From: Viscum album
Lineage: Eukaryota; Streptophyta; Magnoliopsida; Santalales; Viscaceae
Assembly: GCA_963277665.1 (NCBI GenBank)
Contig: OY728122.1
Span: 1,980,166,883-1,980,230,882 of the forward strand
Direction of reading: 5' to 3'
Length of the DNA: 64,000 bases
The translations under genes and the position numbers were made by a program. Positions 38,103-49,440 of the stretch are shown piece after piece; position 1 is the stretch's first letter; every line of letters begins with the position of its first letter. A model generated the notes under the pieces. It saw only the letters and a list, made by a program, of their open reading frames with translations, was not told where the DNA came from and did not search any database.

Positions 38103-39805
38103 TGGACTCCTCATCTGTTAATAACGTTTTAATAATCAAAAATCATTTTCATTCTGAAAAACCTTTTTAATCATGTGTAATTTATCTTAAATCATGTGTA
38201 TAGAAGATTATTATCTTTATACTTTAAATAAACCTTTTGCACTATATTTAATTTAGTTTATAATATTTTATTTGATGAATGATTAAGTCTAATTAATTCT
38301 ATGAATATCATTTGCTTAAGGAAGAATATAGAAATTTGGATAAGTCTGATACATCATGATTCTGCAACAGGTTGGGTTTTTCTAGAAAAGTATCCAGACA
38401 CCATGACCATCCAGACATCATGACCATCCAGACACTGTGACTATCCAGACACTGGGACTATCCATACACCGTGTCTATCTAGACACCGTGACCATCTAGA
38501 CACTGTGACCATCCAGAAACCATGACCATACATACACCGTGACCATCCAGACACCATGACCATCCAGACACTGTGACCATCCATACACCATTTCAAGGAG
38601 ACACCATTTCATGAAGACACCATTTACAAAAAAACATTGACACCATTTTTTAATTTGTTTTGTTGTTTTTCTATTTAATTTATAACGGTCATATTTAAAT
38701 ATTTTAATTGCTCTGAAATAATTAATGTTTCTTTGTAGACATATCATCTAACAATAAGAGGTAAGAGGTGCATAATACATTCATCCTGTCGGCTGCAACA
38801 CATGCACTCCAAGAATAAAAGAGAAGTGCAGCCAAGAAGAAGATAGAGGGTAATAACGAACTACACAAGAGTTTGTTTGGAAACAAGAACTGACACATGA
38901 AACTCAACATTTATGGAGAACACATAAAGCATTATTAAATCAACAAGCTAGAAAACATATATCAGAATCGTCGATCACATCTTCGCATAGTCAACACCCC
39001 GAAAAACATGAGCCAGAGCTAGCTGACTTACGATACTCTATTTTCCACGAGAGGACTCTATTTCTGCATCTGCTTCATCCTAGAAGTCTAGAGCTGCATA
39101 GGCTAACACTCAGAGCACTTCTAAAATTATCTCATCATTTCTGCTCTGTTGTGTATTATTTTTATCTATTGAGCAGTGTGTGTTTGTATAATAACACAAA
39201 CTATCTCCTACATTAAATTGAATGATATAATATATCCTTTCACTTACATCTTTTTACACCTGTGTATTCCCATAGATAAGTGTGGAAGAAGTCCTTGTGT
39301 GACTTGTTAGTGTTTACCCAGGAAAAATTGTGGAAGAGGTCATGTGACTTGTATAGTCTTCTGTGCTATTGTTAACCCCAATCCAAGGTGTGGATCCAGT
39401 TTATTTATATAAACTTTTTGGTGACAGGTGATCACCAGGTGAAGTGTATTAGGTCTCTTCTTGAGACTCAACCACTTGATTTATATCCGCTATACTATTT
39501 ACTTTTGTTTTCTTTGTTTTACTATTTAATCTAGAAATCACTAAATTTACATTGATTGTTAATCCTGGAAAGAAGTTATAATTGTTTTTACTTATTAGAA
39601 TAGCTTGAAAATTAATGTTAATAACTATGATTAGGATTAATAAGAATTAATAAATCTTATAAGAAGTTATTTAAACAGTCAAATTTCATAACAGTACAAC
39701 CTTGATTAACTGGGCAGTATTTAATTAATGGGGAACCTTTTTAAGAATACCTTTTTACACGGAAATTTTTATAGATACTCAATTTCACCCCTCTTGAGTA
39801 CAAGA
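38103..39805 (+). repeat. Copia element, 3' LTR (last bases missing)
   Basis: Begins TGGACTCCTCATCTG and follows the 5' LTR to ATAGATACTCAATTTCACCCCTCTTGAGTAC. There the match stops: the last roughly 20 bases of the 5' LTR (TATAATCTGACCAACA) are absent, and the flanking direct repeat begins within the shared word AGTACA. The 17-bp array is at 38,390-38,590. Confidence 0.88.
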
Positions 39806-39952
39806 AATTTAATCTTTTATGGAAAATTGTTTTGAAATATCTTTCAAAAACGTTAATTGGGTAAAATAGCATTTCTTCTTTGAAAAAGTCTTGTTAATAT
39901 ATAAAACCATTTAAAAATCATTTTCTCAGAAATTACCTTGAAATCATAGAAA
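39801..39952 (+). repeat. Direct repeat flanking the copia element, right copy
   Basis: Matches 27,533-27,689: AGTACAA, ATTTAAT, GTTTTGAAATATCTTTCAAA, TTTCTTCTTTGAAAAAGTCT, AAAACCATTTAAAAAT and TTTTCTCAGAAA occur in the same order and spacing. Overlaps the 3' LTR by the AGTAC word. Confidence 0.8.
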
Positions 39953-42568
39953 TAATACATAAAACCATTATGAAATTTTTTCCCTTAATAATTAATATTA
40001 ACAAAATTTATTAAAGATTAATCGTTTAAAAATTAAAAGTAATCTTCAATGTAATGATGGTAGGTAAATCTATACATGCCATACGAATTAAAAAAGAGAA
40101 CATTCCTTTTGCACAGTAAAAAGGATTAAAGAAATGACTTTTTTCATAAAGCAAAAAGAATATTACTTTGAAGATATTTTTAAGAGAAAAAAAGGTTAAA
40201 AATTTATTCAAAATCATATAGTATAATGGAATAATATTTTTGGAAACCCGTGTTAGAAATCATTGATTTATGACTGACGAATTGGTAAAGTCAGGATTTC
40301 CTAAAAACACATTCTTAACTATATTATGTACCAAACAGTATAATATGATACTAATAAATTATTATATAATGAAATAATATAGTATAAGGAAACTCATGAA
40401 TATTCTTGAGATATGGATCATAATATTTCATCAAGGGAAGCAATAACATAAACAATCTCGGAAAGTGATGAGATTGTCTCAATAAACTCTTATAACATGA
40501 TAACATGATAACATGGGTTCATACTCTCCAAAAAAAGGAAATTAAATGAAGCATAATATGACATGAAAATAAGTTGATTAATTATATAAGATGTAATATT
40601 TGAGTATATAAACCTCTATGAAGAGTTTAGGATCATAATAAAACATGAATCTCAAAGAAGGGAAATTGAGACAAAACTGTTTTTCTGATTTGGTAACTTT
40701 TGAAATCTAAACCCCATGGAATAAGGATCATAAAATTTGAATGTGAATACAAAAAATTTTAATTAAATTATACATATAACACAATAATGGTATGTAAATA
40801 CACTAAACAAAAGGAATGAGTGGAAAACATAGATTGTATATCACAAAAATTAAAAGTGAGAGTAAATCTCCTTACCTTGGGTCTTGAATATCTCTGTACT
40901 CATACACAATTCCTGTATAATAGATAAAATTTTATTATTAATATTTTATATAATAATATTATTATAAATAATACCATATTTTTTTTATTATTTTCTTATA
41001 TTACCCGCTTGTTAATGATCCTATGTTAAAGTTTCACTTCAGGGAATATATGATTTGTTCTACACATGTGTCTTAATTTGTTATATTATTAGTCGTTATA
41101 ATTATTTCATGATTAAATAATGTATATAATGATATAAATATATATTATATATATTATATTCATATTATAATAATTTATATCATATACATGTAGGAAATGG
41201 AATACACCTTTCATAGAGACGGTAAGCCGTACGTAAGTATGAACGTTGTTTCTATTTTTATTGTCATATTGAAAGAAAGTATGTAAATGAAATATATTTA
41301 TATATGTATATATATATATATATTTATTAAAATATAATTAATATATCATATATATATGACTAGTTCATTAAACCCATTCTTAATATGTTCCAGGTGGTGT
41401 GTGAATGAATCACATCGCTTTGACGGGGCGGTAGTCCACACTTCCTCCAACGAGATTATCGTATTAACACCAGATGGAAGGTAAAAATATGGGTGTAACA
41501 AATGGAATAAATAATCATAAATACATAAAAAATATAATATATTAAATATAGAAATATACTTTCCCTCATAATGGCCACCATGATTTGTGTAATAGAGAAA
41601 TGAATAATCATCGTTTCGTGAAGTAGCAGTTATCCTTACACAGTAATAGTATGTTCAACATCCATTATATTGAGGTGTGTGTAATTTGAGGTCATAAAAT
41701 TTCCATAAAAACGTCCTAGTATATTTATGATACTGGTTTCATCACACAAAATGGGTATATAGAGTGTGTATGGGGTAGAGAAGGAAAGTAAAGGAAAGGA
41801 GCTTGAGAGAGGGTGTTACCTCTTAATCGGGTAACTCCTTTTGGATTGTGCCAAAAGGATTTCTTGAGATGGTTTATGACCAAAGGGAGGATTCATGGTG
41901 AATTCTATCATTGATGGGAGTCAATTTGGTTAGGTATTTACTGAACATAATTGGATTTATAGGCATGATAAATAGGTATAGGTGGGGGCCTTTTATAGGG
42001 AAGAAAATGACTCACATGGAATTTTTAGAAACAAATTAGGTGTGAAAACATTCTTACCTAACAAAAGTACTTAAAAAAAACTCAATAATTTATAGTTTAT
42101 GGACTACATATGTACAGGAAATGGGTGCTGGGAAAGTCTATTGGTCATTCGGGCCCTTAATTTTATGGTTTAGTCCCTAATTATGATTTATTTGGCCTCA
42201 ACTGTTGTGATTAATTCAAATCACTTTTACTAATCATTTTGGTAAAAAATTAACATGGACATAGTATACTATAATAATTAAACTGAATAAAATGGTGTAT
42301 ACTATTATTTTTAAATTCCAATCCTAGAAGTGAAAAAATTAAGATTAGTGCTAATCCGGCAGACAGGACGAAATAATGGGGTTTTAATGTTGGAAAAAGT
42401 TCAAACAATTATTATGATCTTATATTCAGTATCAATGTTGAATTGATTATAATTAATTTAATTGTATTATTAGATGTAATATTATTATAATGGGTCCTTA
42501 AAAAAAATTATAATATCATTTACCATTGATAATTAATTAGAAAAAAGAAGTTTTTAAATAAAAATGAA
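39953..42568 (-). repeat. LTR-like block, right part
   Basis: AT-rich with no coding signal. A minus-strand TATA box and a less AT-rich stretch (41,395-41,480, and 41,760-41,900 with GGAGCTTGAGAGAGGGTGTT) suggest LTR regulatory and leader sequence. It joins the 61-bp gypsy-B LTR end at 42,569. Taken with 25,549-27,689 it could be one LTR of nearly 5 kb; assignment is tentative. Confidence 0.4.
41985..42000 (-). promoter_or_regulatory. Candidate TATA box of the LTR-like block
   Basis: On the minus strand CCCTATAAAAGGCCCC, a good plant TATA context, about 630 bp inside the LTR end at 42,629. Confidence 0.5.
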
Positions 42569-42629
42569 GACTCGTAAAATTCCAAAGTATTTAAGAAAAA
42601 AAATTCCTTGAAATTTCCAAGTGTTTACA
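42569..42629 (-). repeat. Gypsy-B left LTR end (61 bp that match the right LTR)
   Basis: From TAAAATTCCAAAGTATTTAA to GTGTTTACA this repeats 50,471-50,532 with few differences. On the minus strand the LTR start is TGTAAACACTTGGAAATTTC (right copy TGTAAAGACCTGGAAATTTC). Further out, the sequences of the two sides no longer resemble each other. Confidence 0.8.
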
Positions 42630-42646
42630 TTACTCCCACCTCAGGG
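42630..42646 (-). other. Polypurine tract of gypsy-B
   Basis: On the minus strand CCCTGAGGTGGGAGTAA precedes the LTR start TGTAAAC. Confidence 0.55.
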
Positions 42647-42699
42647 ATTTACATACCTGTAAAGGTACAACACACACTAGGGAAACAAATGGGGGTACT

Positions 42700-43990
42700 G
42701 AGCTCGCATCTAAGCCTCCCGTTCCCATGTGCTCTTCGAGTGGTTCCCATGTTGCCAGCGAATGCGCACAAGAGAAATAGACCACCCACGTAGGACCTGC
42801 TCATGTCGATCCTCGATCTCCACCGGGACCTCCATGAATATCGCCCTGTCATCGATGTCCGTATCCTTGCGGTCGATGATGTGGGAATGGTCGTGCATGT
42901 ATCTCCTCAGCTGAGATACGTGGAATACGTCATGCACCCGGTGCAACAAAGGTGGAAGAGCCAGGCGGTAAGCCACATCGCCTACTCTGCTGAGGACCTG
43001 GAAAGGTCTGATAAAGCGCGAAGATAACTTGCTGCCCTGGCCAAATATCCGTAGACCCCATGAATGTGAGACCCATAAGAAGACGTGGTCTCCATCCTCG
43101 AACTACAGTGGTCTCCATATCCTATCAGCATAAGACTACTATCTGCTCTGTGCAGTCTTCATCTCCTCCTGGATAATCTGGACCTTCTCCGTCGTATCCT
43201 GAACCATCTCTGGTCCTACAAGTGCTGACTCCACAGGGTCAGTCCAACATAGAGGTGATCTGCAAGGTCGTCCGTATATTGCCTCGTAAGGTTCCACCCC
43301 AATGGTGGAGTGGTAGCTGTTATTGTACGCAAACTACACCAAGGGTAGGTGATCCTCCCAACTGTGACCAAAGTCAAGGTCACATGCACGGAGCATGTAC
43401 TCGAGATTCTGAATGTTCCTCTCAGTCTGGCCGTCCATCTAAGGATGGAAGGTGGTGCTCAGACATAGCTACGTCCCAAAAGCCTCCTGTAACCCCTTAC
43501 ATAGCCGGGAAGTGAAATGAGCATATCGATCGAAAACGATAGACGATGGCACACCATGAAGTCACACGATCTTCTGAACGTAGAGGTGTCCCAAGATCTC
43601 TATTGATCCCTGCTCTATGATCGATAGGAAGTTGGCCGACATGGTGAGTCGGTCTATGATCACCCAAATAGAGTCATGTACTCTGGATGTACATGGATGA
43701 CCCATCACAAAATCCTTGGATATCCCGTCCCACTTCCTCTTCGGGACCTCTAAGGGCTGAAACAAGCCCACTGACACCTGGTGCTCTTCCTTCACTTGCT
43801 GACAAGTGAGGCATCGTGAAACAAACTCTGCTACAACCTTCTTCATACATAGCCACGAGTGCTATCGTCTGAGGTCCTGGTACATCTTCGCCACTCCTGG
43901 ATGTACCGCTAGTGGGGAAGTGTGAAACTACCTCAGCACTTCCTCTTGAAGTGCAACTGGTACCATAGTATGTCCCTTGAAGAGGATGAC
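42700..43990 (-). pseudogene. Gypsy-B integrase with chromodomain
   Basis: In minus-strand order: the zinc-finger end (FVSRCLTCQQVKEEHQ) and the core start (WDGISKDFVMG, DSIWVIIDRLTMSANF) at 43,562-43,846. Then LHGVPSSIV, FTSRLCKGLQEAFG and MDGQTERNIQNLEYMLRACD across 43,370-43,560, with the TDGQ box and its Glu preserved but an upstream stop. Last is a GPFxI/chromodomain end at 42,710-42,976 (YRLALPPLLHRVHDVFHVSQ..., ending TWERE). The chromodomain marks a chromovirus of the Tekay/Del/Reina kind. Codons are GC-rich and CpG is retained, unlike the copia copy. Several stops and frame changes make it inactive. Confidence 0.88.
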
Positions 43991-44099
43991 ATGCTCCCCT
44001 GCTTTAGAAAATCCATCAGGCGCCTGCCCTGTGGATATCTGAGCACGTCGCATCTCACAGTCAACGTCCCCATGCTATGGCTCTCCGACTCACTGAAGG

Positions 44100-45622
44100 A
44101 GTGGAGGAGTGATAGTGAGTGACTGTAGAAAAGCTACTCCATCTCTATCCATAACAGATATCTGAAAAATGGAAAATTGCTCCGTCGCCTCTCCTAGTAG
44201 TTGAATTCCCGATATCATGCTGAGAGAATCAGCTACAACGTTCCCCTTCCCAGGAGTATAGACTATCTCAAAGTCATTGTCCTAGAGGAACTTGAGCCAT
44301 CTCCATTGTCTCAGTTTCAGGTCCATCTGGGAGAAGATATTCCTGAGACTCTGGTGGTCAGAGTAGACTGTAAATCACTCACCCATCAAATAGTGCCACC
44401 ACATCTTAAATCCGAAGACCACTGCAGCTAACTCTAGGTCAATGGTAGTGTAGTTCTTCTCGTGTTGTCTCAAATTCCATGAACCATACACGATCACTGC
44501 TCGCTCCTACATTAGGACACACCCGAGTCCGGTACCTGATGAATCACAATACACTACGTACCCAACACCCTCCTCCGGTAGCCTCAAGATGGGAGCACTG
44601 GTCAACCTCTAACTCAGCTCCTGAAAGATCTGCTAACATCTATCTGACCACACTAAGGGTTTCCCCATTTTCATCAAGGCCGAAAGCAATGCTGCAACTT
44701 TGGAGAAGTCTGGAACAAATTTCTGATAGTACCCAGCTAGACCCAGGAAACTCCGCACCTCCGTCACGCTCCTGGGTGTCTCCCAAGCAAGTACTTCCTC
44801 GATCTTAGCTAGATCCACTGCAACTCTAGCCTCTGAGATGACATGTCCAAGAAAGTGAACCTCTAGAATCTAGAACTGGCACTTTGAGAGATTAATATAA
44901 AGATAGTGCTATCAGAGTGTACCCACTACAACCTGCAAGTGGTAGGCATGCTCCTCCTCAGTAGTCGAGTAAATTAGTATGTCTTCGATGAAGACTACGA
45001 AAAAACAATCGAGGTAAGGCTGGATGATCCTGTTCATGAGACTCATGAACACTACTGGTGCGTTGGTTACGCGAAAGGGTATAACCAAGAATTTGTAGTG
45101 GCCATACTGGCACCTGAAGGCCATTTTCTGTACATCCTTGTCTTGAACTCTGAGCTGGTGATAGCTTGACCTGAGGTCTATCTTCGAGAACCATCGTGCT
45201 CCCTTGAGCTGATCAAAGATGTTGTCAATCCTCAGGAGTGAGTACGTATTCTTCACGGTAACCTGATTTAGTAAATGGTAGTTGACACATAGTCGCAAGA
45301 TCCCATCCACCATCATGGAAAATAAAATCGGAGAAGCCCAGGGTGATACACTGGGCCGGATGAATCCCTTTCCCTGCAAGTCCTCCAGCTGTACCCGCAT
45401 CTCACGAAGCTCGGCGGGAGCCATCCGATATGCTGGAGTAGATATCCGTGTTGTCTTGGGGTATAGGTCTATGTAGAAGTCTCCCTCTCTGCGAGGAGGT
45501 AGTCCTAGAATGTCATTAGGAAAAATGTCCGCATACAGATCCACTACAACAAGAAAACATGCACTCCACACATCAAACACTCCAAGGATGTGACTAGCCA
45601 ACTGATGTGTGATCGGATGCAC
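44100..45622 (-). pseudogene. Gypsy-B reverse transcriptase and RNase H
   Basis: The open stretch 45,622-44,912 (minus) holds most of [83 protein letters not shown] and the catalytic box. That box reads F-I-E-D where the family has an aromatic-x-D-D, so the first catalytic Asp is now Glu (44,984-44,986). The usual Lys-rich stretch before D-G is also altered (FSMMVDG). The RT end and connection ([20 protein letters not shown]) follow at 44,633-44,818, and RNase H runs in shifted frames to about 44,100. The catalytic change alone should abolish polymerase activity. Confidence 0.9.
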
Positions 45623-45699
45623 TCTCCTCTACATAAGTCTTTCCTGTGCTGAAAAGGCTCCCTTATCTCTAGTGAAGGTGAACCTGGTCCCTTCCATGA

Positions 45700-46020
45700 G
45701 GACACACCGCACATTGTGCCTAATACAGTCGATCTGATTATGAACTATAGATAACTAGTCCATACCCAAGATGACGTCGTAAGGCCTCGATGCCGCTATA
45801 AGAAGATCTAAGACGAAGCTCTCACCTCATAGAGTAAGCTCACACTGCCGACACTAGTGCGTACTCGTCGAGTCTGCTCTCGTAGGAGTCTCTGGCCATA
45901 AGGATCGAGCCAATGGGTCCGTCGGAATCTCTGACCTCCGAACAAGGGCAGCGACAATAAAAGAATGACTCACTCATGTGTCTATAAGAACTACAGCAAG
46001 GGTGGAGTAGACATAGATAG
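45700..46020 (-). pseudogene. Gypsy-B aspartic protease
   Basis: Minus-strand reading gives AVVLIDT-stop-VSHSFI: the D-T-G active-site triad with Gly changed to TGA (45,975-45,983), followed by the usual S-H-S-F. Further on it reads RPYDVILGMD (about 45,760-45,785), the conserved second box of gypsy proteases. The stop in the catalytic triad removes function. Confidence 0.85.
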
Positions 46021-46099
46021 TACCTCAAATCATCTAAGGTGCGCCGTGGTTGTAGGCCTCGACTGCCTGGAGTTGAGCCCACCACTGTCCGCCAGCTCC

Positions 46100-47187
46100 T
46101 TGTGGTTGGGGTGGACCTCCTAGTGGTGGTGGTGGTAGAGCCTCGAAACGTCTTCCACCACCCACTGCTCGGCCAGCTCCTCTGCCTCTTCCGCCTGCTC
46201 CCGACGGACCACCACAGTCAAACCTCTGCATCTACCTGGGAGGTCCCTATACTATATGCTGCTCATCTGCATGGCGGGTTGGGCAGTCATGAGCCATGTG
46301 GCCCTGCCCGCCGCATGCATAGCACTGCCTGCCCCTCATATGGCTGGCTCTGTTTTGTGTTCCCCGCACATACGAACCAGTATCATGAGGTTTCCCACCT
46401 GATGGCCTGGTCCGCTTGGACCTCTGCATCAACTGTCTACTGCCAGCTGCAGAAGACTCCGCTACGTGTCGTCCTGTGGTGGGTCTCACCACTGGTGACT
46501 GCTCAGTGAGAAAATTCTCCACTAGATGGGCTCGCTTCATCACCCCCACCTACGTCAGGATGCTGAGGGGAATCATCGAAGACCTGATCTCATGCCTCAG
46601 TCCCTGCTCAAAAGTTCGGGCCCTGGAGAATGGGTCCCATACCATATCCATGGAGTAGCGTGAGAGGTCAGTAAACCTCATGGAGTACTAAGCTACTGTC
46701 ATGCTGCCTTGTCGCAGATGAAGTAACTCCCAGATCCGCACCGCACGAAGGGTGGTGGGAACAAACTCCGAGCGGAAGAGACTCTCAAAGTATGTCTGAA
46801 GTATAAGTTCCTCGTCGTGTACTTAGAGCATCAATATCCACCATCTACCTGCTGTTGCGTACAGGAGACTCACAACAAGGATCACCATAAGATCAGTTGG
46901 TGTCCCTACTAAATGAAAACCCCGACGACAGCCTCCATCCAATCCTCAACAGCCTGTGGGTCCGTCTCTCCGTAGAACCTGGGTGGCCTCTGTCACTGAA
47001 ACTCATGCAACGCACTCAGGCGGCGTGCACTCTCTACTGCTAGGGCTGGTAGTATCGGTGGATCAGTGTGTAGTGGTACTGCCGGTGCCTCCACTATGAT
47101 GTGGCCCTGCAGTGAGGCATTGTCGCTCAGTGGGCTACCATTTTGAATGTAACTCAGAACTGTAGCTAGCTGCCTTCGTGGGGCCAT
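46100..47187 (-). pseudogene. Gypsy-B gag
   Basis: Proposed start at 47,187 (MAPRRQLATVL). The capsid part is frame-shifted and interrupted. The nucleocapsid zinc knuckle is intact at 46,283-46,324 (C-Y-A-C-G-G-Q-G-H-M-A-H-D-C, the CX2CX4HX4C pattern), preceded by a basic Ser/Gly-rich region. Immediately downstream a Gly/Pro/Gln-rich linker leads to the protease. Gag forms the particle and binds element RNA. Confidence 0.85.
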
Positions 47188-47456
47188 CCTGAAAAGCTAC
47201 AGGTGCACCATGGTCAAAATAGTATACCTTGTGAGCTGACACAATGTATTCACAAAGAAAACTTTTGAAACACACATGCAATCAGTGTTTTCATGCTCTG
47301 AGTTGGAAATCAAAAGTTTGGGTCCTGGTGTAGGGATACGTCGGCCGCCGCACCAACATTGGACTCCCTGGACTTACAACCACACTCAATACTCTTAACA
47401 CTATTGTTTCATAGAGAATAAATAATCAGAGTCCTGAGTTCTACGGCAGAACTGAC
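47188..47456 (-). other. Gypsy-B leader between primer site and gag
   Basis: About 270 bp, no coding signal. Confidence 0.5.
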
Positions 47457-47470
47457 CCCTCTAATACCAA
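47457..47470 (-). other. Gypsy-B primer-binding site
   Basis: On the minus strand TTGGTATTAGAGGGG, one C-to-T change from the initiator-Met type TGGTATCAGAG, two bases inside the LTR. Confidence 0.8.
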
Positions 47471-48269
47471 TTTGTCATGACCCGTCCTCGGGGCCCGTGC
47501 CGTGACTACCCCAAACCCGCCTTCCATACGCTAGGGGCTGGCGACTTGTACCAAAGGCGTAAATCCCTATACTGGGAAGGAATTGCCTTTATAGAAGTAA
47601 AATAAAAAATAGAGTATGAAAATGTTGTAAGAATAAGTAAAACTGTATACAAAAGTAGGTGCTAAAAAGAAAGGGGCAGAAAATACAATCCAAACAGCAA
47701 GTACAATACAACTGAAAGACTAGTACAACAACAGTAAAGTAAAGCAACAACCACTGAGTCCTCCTTCGGGAATCCCACCTGAAGGGTGGGTTCAGAGGGT
47801 CTCCTCTGCACCTCGGGTCCGTCCTTCTGCTCCGTGTACGTCCCGCCGAGTGGGCCAACTCTGGGTACCGTCCAACTCCACAAGCCTCCACCTTGATCAG
47901 TGCTGTCCGTCGTCTGCATCCAACACAACGTAGTGCGGGCATAGCCCGTGCATGGGTGAGTATAACAATACTCATTAGGGACCCCGATACCCCCGAAGGT
48001 CTCCTAGAATCCACGAAGGATAAACCAAAAAGGAAATATAAAATCAATAGGTATCGACCAATTCTTTTTAAGTATATGCCCATACATATACCTAAGTTAT
48101 CAATCACAATTCGGCTCCAACTCTTGAGCCCAAACACAACCCAGTCCACATAAGAAAGAAGTCAATCCCATCGATGATAATGATTGAAAGTCAAGAAATA
48201 GCTCACACAGGTATACAACTCATAAAGAGGGGTGGAGATGATAAGATTTAGCCTCTGAATCATCTCCTC

Positions 48270-48505
48270 TACCGAACCCATGTAGGATCCTAGTACAGAA
48301 GTCATCGCTTCCGAACCCACGTAGGATCCAAGTACAGTAATCATCGCTGATGAACCCACAAATGATCCAAGTACAATAGTTATCACTACCGAACCCACAG
48401 AGGATCCATGAATTGTAGTCATAACTGCCAAAACCAAGGATGATCCAAGTACAGTAGTCATCGTCATCGAACCCATGGAGGATCCAAGTATGGTTGTCGT
48501 CGCAG
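48270..48505. repeat. 39-40 bp tandem array in the gypsy-B LTR
   Basis: Six units of the type GAACCCACGTAGGATCCAAG followed by TACAGTAATCATCGCTGAT-like sequence. The unit is mostly a multiple of three, so a 13-residue peptide repeat appears on the minus strand (frame 48,162-48,596); location inside the LTR argues against a protein. Confidence 0.85.
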
Positions 48506-48879
48506 TCACAGCTACCTCTAGGGTTCCTGCACACAGCATGCTCGATTCCAGGAGGGTCCGCTTCTCGAGCCAAGGGGTCGATACATCAACTATCACGAAG
48601 TCCAGAGTTGATGTATCTCGAAGTTCCGTCTCGTCAAAAAGAACCCAACACGACAGAAGACACGTGAATCGGACGCTCGGTCTGAGAGATATTGGCTTTT
48701 CCGTTCCAGGGGCCCGGTTGGAAATACGCTCGTTCCAAACCTAGCCATTTTTCAAAGTCGTCCATAACACACTTAGAGTATCGCAAAAGGACCGCTTCAT
48801 CGTGAGGGTCCCAATGCGGTAGACGGTGCATCAATCGGACGTGCGGTCATTAAGTTATTCACATTTATGTGAAAAGGGG

Positions 48880-49440
48880 CCCGTCATGTTAAGGCCAGTG
48901 GGCTGGTGGGTCTGGTCAACCCGGTTTTGGTGGGTCCGACTCGGCAGAGGGTTGGATCGGCCCGATGAATCGCACAGCCCGGCCTGGTGGGGCGCAGCCC
49001 AACCCAAGGGGGCGCGGCCCGGCCCGGTGCTGCACGACCCTGCCCGGCCGACCACGGCTCGACCCGGGTGGCTGAGCGCTACGAGGGGGGGGGGAATATC
49101 CCGAAACGACAGTGCTAAGTGGCGCCGCCCTCCTGTCCGGACGACCGAAGGTGGCCGGTCTTCCTGGCGCGAGCGGCCCCCTCGGGCGGGCCGCGGTTCC
49201 TTAAGCAGGGCGCCCTCCTGGCGCCGTGAGTCTTCCCAGCCTGGACGGCCGCCTGCCGGCCAGTTCGTCTACCGAGCGGCCCACAGAATGCGGGCCGTGG
49301 TCTTCCGCTGTGTGGTGCCATTGGGCGCCGCAACTCTACCAGCCCGGACGGTTCTTTTTCGGCCGAGCGGCCCGTGGTTGCGGGCCACGGTTCTTGCACT
49401 CACGGCCGGCGCGCGACCGCCGCCTTTGTTCGTCGCCGCC
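48880..49440. other. GC-rich, CpG-dense island inside the gypsy-B LTR
   Basis: About 560 bp with many GGCCCGGCC, GCGGCCC and CGGCCG words and a G-run at 49,084-49,093, in sharp contrast to the AT-rich surroundings. No gene recognised. May be a preserved LTR regulatory region of a young or unmethylated family member. Confidence 0.7.

Noticed and set aside
47589..48149. 186-codon frame on the minus strand
   Set aside because: Inside the gypsy-B LTR, no domain; the C-terminus is hydrophobic only because of T-rich sequence.
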